17,734 nucleotides of DNA from Stramenopiles sp. TOSAG23-6 (lineage: Eukaryota > Sar). A program made the translations under genes and the position numbers. This document shows positions 17,132 to 17,734 of this stretch, one piece after another. Below the pieces are notes generated by a model. That model was not told the DNA's origin and did no database searches. It worked only from the letters and a program-made list of their open reading frames with translations. Location: the NCBI GenBank assembly GCA_900128565.1, contig LT636076.1, forward strand, positions 1 to 17,734, written 5' to 3'. The first letter of the stretch is position 1, and each line of letters opens with the position of its first letter.

Positions 17132-17734
17132 ACAGTATATTTGGAAGAGAAGAAGCAATCTTTGAAAACATTTAGAAAAAGAATGAAAAAGGTTTCAAAT
17201 GGTATAGATGAATTAGATCAGAAAGATATACAAATTTCACTACTATCTCACCGTCCTCGTATGATTGATAGCTCAACACAAATAATTACCAGAAAAAAAT
17301 CAGCAAAGACTCAAACTTGTGTAAAAACAGTCAATGCATCATCAAATACTAGTATAAAGAGCAATGCAGTAATGACTCAAACTTTTGTAGATACAGTCGA
17401 TACATCATCGAATACAATGACAAAGAGGAATTCTTCTGTGTATACGAATACAGATGTACGTTTTCAATTTCGAATTTCGATTTTTTTTTTGGTACGAAAT
17501 TTTGTACCTAACAATTGTTTTTTTGAAAATATTTTCCAAAAATACATGCTATACAACATGTCGATCAAAGTTGTAATACAACTCCTGTAATAAAACCTAT
17601 TATGAAATGTAACTCGACATGCACTGAACAAAAACAGTTTAAATGTGTATGTATGTTTTATTTTTTTTTTTGTATGATGTTTTTTTCGTACGAAATTTTG
17701 TACCTAACGATTTTTTTTTGAAATATTTTTCCAA
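14325..17734 (+). CDS. Large basic, low-complexity repeat protein, 3' partial, unrecognised
   Basis: Exons 14325-15692, 15898-15944 (47 nt), 16066-16786, 16886-17455 and 17548-17650, then an intron running off the window: about 936 residues so far. Start at ATG 14325 (MPRRATSMKIYGRRRRKK); ATG 14211 would add a hydrophobic leader and looks like 5' UTR, and ATG 14346 is also possible. Visible in order: a basic KIYGRRRRKK motif (9-18, NLS-like), proline-rich sequence with SP/TP sites, GYTQGN repeats (~175), duplicated NKRKSPFT..SFRQTRSTT blocks (~191-232), a duplicated SSIGSIDPIDSS (~308 and ~323), a KTT array (~365-388), then a better-ordered stretch (HFKKCKYQW to VFKLEG), Asn/Gln/Lys-rich sequence, an Asp tract (770-794), and 22-residue repeats with TQT (~850-900). 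Probably nuclear or scaffold-like; function unknown. Basic N-termini like this occur in WAPL and haspin, but that is only suggestive. Confidence 0.75.
14847..15023 (+). repeat. Coding tandem repeats (GYTQGN and NKRKSPFT blocks)
   Basis: A 19-bp unit starting GGATATACACAAGG occurs at 14847 and 14880. A larger block beginning ACAAACGAAAGAGTCCG occurs at 14896 and 14956, ending in both copies with TTTTCGACAAACTCGAAG. The second copy is longer because a telomere-like stretch (14980-14995) replaces part of the first. Confidence 0.9.
14980..14995 (+). repeat. Interstitial telomere-like tract inside coding repeat
   Basis: CTAACCCTAACCCTAA, about 2.7 units of the TTAGGG-type telomere repeat (reverse strand). 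It lies in the second of two duplicated blocks; the first block has a shorter non-telomeric sequence at that point. It encodes NPNPN and keeps the frame. Confidence 0.85.
15248..15329 (+). repeat. 45-bp period coding repeat (SSIGSIDPIDSS)
   Basis: 37 nt are identical at 15248-15284 and 15293-15329, period 45 bp. They encode a Ser/Ile/Asp-rich motif twice. Confidence 0.92.
15421..15486 (+). repeat. AC-rich minisatellite encoding Lys-Thr-Thr array
   Basis: Seven or so 9-bp units of the AAAACAACN type, with C/T variation at the Thr codon ends. They encode (KTT)n, which is low complexity and basic. Confidence 0.9.
15693..15782 (+). mobile_element. Introner-like element nested at a donor site
   Basis: 90 bp: GTACGCC at the start, palindrome TTCGTACGAA (15725-15734), the decayed core TTTTGTACCTAAT, and CACAATACAT at the end. 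It contains no AG. The altered branch-like core (CCTAAT for CCTAAC) may mean that it is no longer spliced alone. Confidence 0.7.
15693..15897 (+). other. Composite (nested) intron: introner inside a GT-AG intron
   Basis: 205 bp between DWIVH and RGLSPALSTL, phase 0; starts GTACGC and ends CTATACAG. Inside, 15693-15782 is a full introner-like element ending AATACAT. Its removal recreates a donor (CAT|GTACGCTATATC at 15783), so the remaining 115 bp (15783-15897) is a complete GT-AG intron. The 19 bp at 15691-15709 and 15781-15799 match except for one base. Splicing in one step (GT 15693 to AG 15897) or in two steps gives the same mRNA. Confidence 0.7.
15945..16065 (+). mobile_element. AG-less introner-like intron
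   Basis: 121 bp, phase 2: starts GTATGTTTTATTTTATTT, core TTTTGTACCTAAC, ends TTTTCCAAAATACAT. Excision gives QQ-I-FVKLKDKL in frame. The internal AG at 16036-16037, 30 bases before the end, looks like a normal acceptor but puts a stop after 16 codons, so it is disfavoured. Here only AT (not ATG) is shared by the two junctions, which narrows the ambiguity of the cut. Confidence 0.8.
16787..16885 (+). mobile_element. AG-less introner-like intron
   Basis: 99 bp, phase 0, with no AG dinucleotide anywhere. GTATGTTTTATTTTTTTTC start, TTGTACGAA then TTTTGTACCTAAC core, TTTTCCAAAATACAT end. Excision joins LPLN to ANVNYASIIEKQ and keeps the frame open through the Asp tract. The next two downstream AGs, used as acceptors, give stops. 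Confidence 0.85.
17057..17131 (+). repeat. (GAT)n microsatellite encoding a poly-Asp tract
   Basis: Fourteen GAT codons (17057-17098), one GCT, then ten GAT codons (17102-17131): Asp14-Ala-Asp10. Pure codons and a single interruption suggest a length-variable microsatellite. It makes a strongly acidic segment in an otherwise basic protein. Confidence 0.97.
17302..17455 (+). repeat. 66-bp (22-residue) coding repeat with TQT motif
   Basis: GACTCAAACTT at 17308 and 17374 begins similar units with a 66-bp period: KTQTCVKTVNASSNT and MTQTFVDTVDTSSNT. A third, diverged unit (YTNTDA..VDQSCNT) is interrupted by the intron at 17456. TQT is the anchor of dynein light chain LC8-binding motifs; binding is an inference. 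Confidence 0.8.
17456..17547 (+). mobile_element. AG-less introner-like intron
   Basis: 92 bp, phase 0, no AG anywhere. Starts GTACGTTTTCAATTTCG, has GGTACGAAAT then TTTTGTACCTAAC, and ends TTCCAAAAATACAT. Excision joins YTNTD to AIQHVDQSCNTT, completing the third 22-residue repeat. The first downstream AG (17569-17570) as acceptor gives a stop at once. Confidence 0.85.
17651..17734 (+). mobile_element. AG-less introner-like intron, cut by window end
   Basis: Starts GTATGTTTTATTTT after the exon ending at 17650 (phase 1). It carries the palindrome TTCGTACGAA and the core TTTTGTACCTAAC, and the window stops within the conserved TTTTCCAA end. No AG in the 84 visible bases. The expected end AATACAT lies just outside. 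Confidence 0.75.

Noticed and set aside
16968-17165. Reading frame with a long methionine run
   Set aside because: It is the shifted frame of the (GAT)n tract; the Asp frame is continuous with the exons on both sides.
10375-17547. Introner-like segments as ciliate-style internal eliminated sequences
   Set aside because: They carry a GTATGT donor, a CCTAAC branch-like core and sense orientation in all genes, which fits RNA splicing. All three stop codons are used normally, and nothing else suggests a ciliate germline.

Overview
The window is nuclear DNA from a compact, AT-rich genome of a unicellular eukaryote. It holds spliceosomal-type introns, a cytosolic-type HisRS, dynactin p150, a PP2C and a eukaryotic protein kinase, with 56-380 bp between genes. 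TAA, TAG and TGA all end genes, so the standard code applies. The kinase catalytic loop (HRDLSLEN), dynactin and TTAGGG-type telomere-like tracts would fit a marine stramenopile or similar protist, but the lineage is an inference I cannot prove from this sequence.

Layout: seven protein genes alternate strictly in strand. They are (+) dynactin p150Glued/DCTN1, 5' partial (1-4584); (-) PP2C phosphatase (4702-5607); (+) eight-span TMEM198/DUF4203-like membrane protein (5774-6793); (-) histidyl-tRNA synthetase (7039-9032, one canonical GT-AG intron); (+) Ser/Thr kinase (9412-11090); (-) a large NodU/CmcH-type carbamoyltransferase with a signal peptide (11147-13960); and (+) a large, low-complexity, repeat-rich unrecognised protein, 3' partial (14325 to beyond 17734). 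Pairs meet tail-to-tail (gaps 117, 245 and 56 bp) or share divergent promoters (166, 379 and 364 bp).

The main discovery candidate is a family of seven similar short introns (about 90-120 bp; 922, 10375, 15693, 15945, 16787, 17456 and 17651). They share a GTATGT/GTACGT donor, a TTTTGTACCTAAC branch-site-like core and a TTTTCCAAAATACAT-like end. They look like introner elements that have spread through genes. Their 3' ends carry no AG, and four contain no AG at all in the part visible. Reading frame and homology require removal exactly at ..AATACAT, read as GT-AT, or equally as AT-AC because AT is repeated at both junctions. The ends are inverted repeats (ATGTAT...ATACAT). One copy sits inside the donor of a canonical GT-AG intron, giving a nested arrangement. 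Canonical introns in the same window end in ATACAG, so two 3'-end classes seem to coexist.

Other points: a 22-residue tandem repeat carrying LC8-like TQT motifs, a telomere-like insertion within a coding repeat, a secretory carbamoyltransferase with a novel N-terminal region, a possible structured RNA in the HisRS intron, and recent tandem duplications in the dynactin and membrane-protein genes. Ambiguous bases at 4158-4184 and 6832 mark poor sequence; the first set coincides with a frameshift in dynactin.
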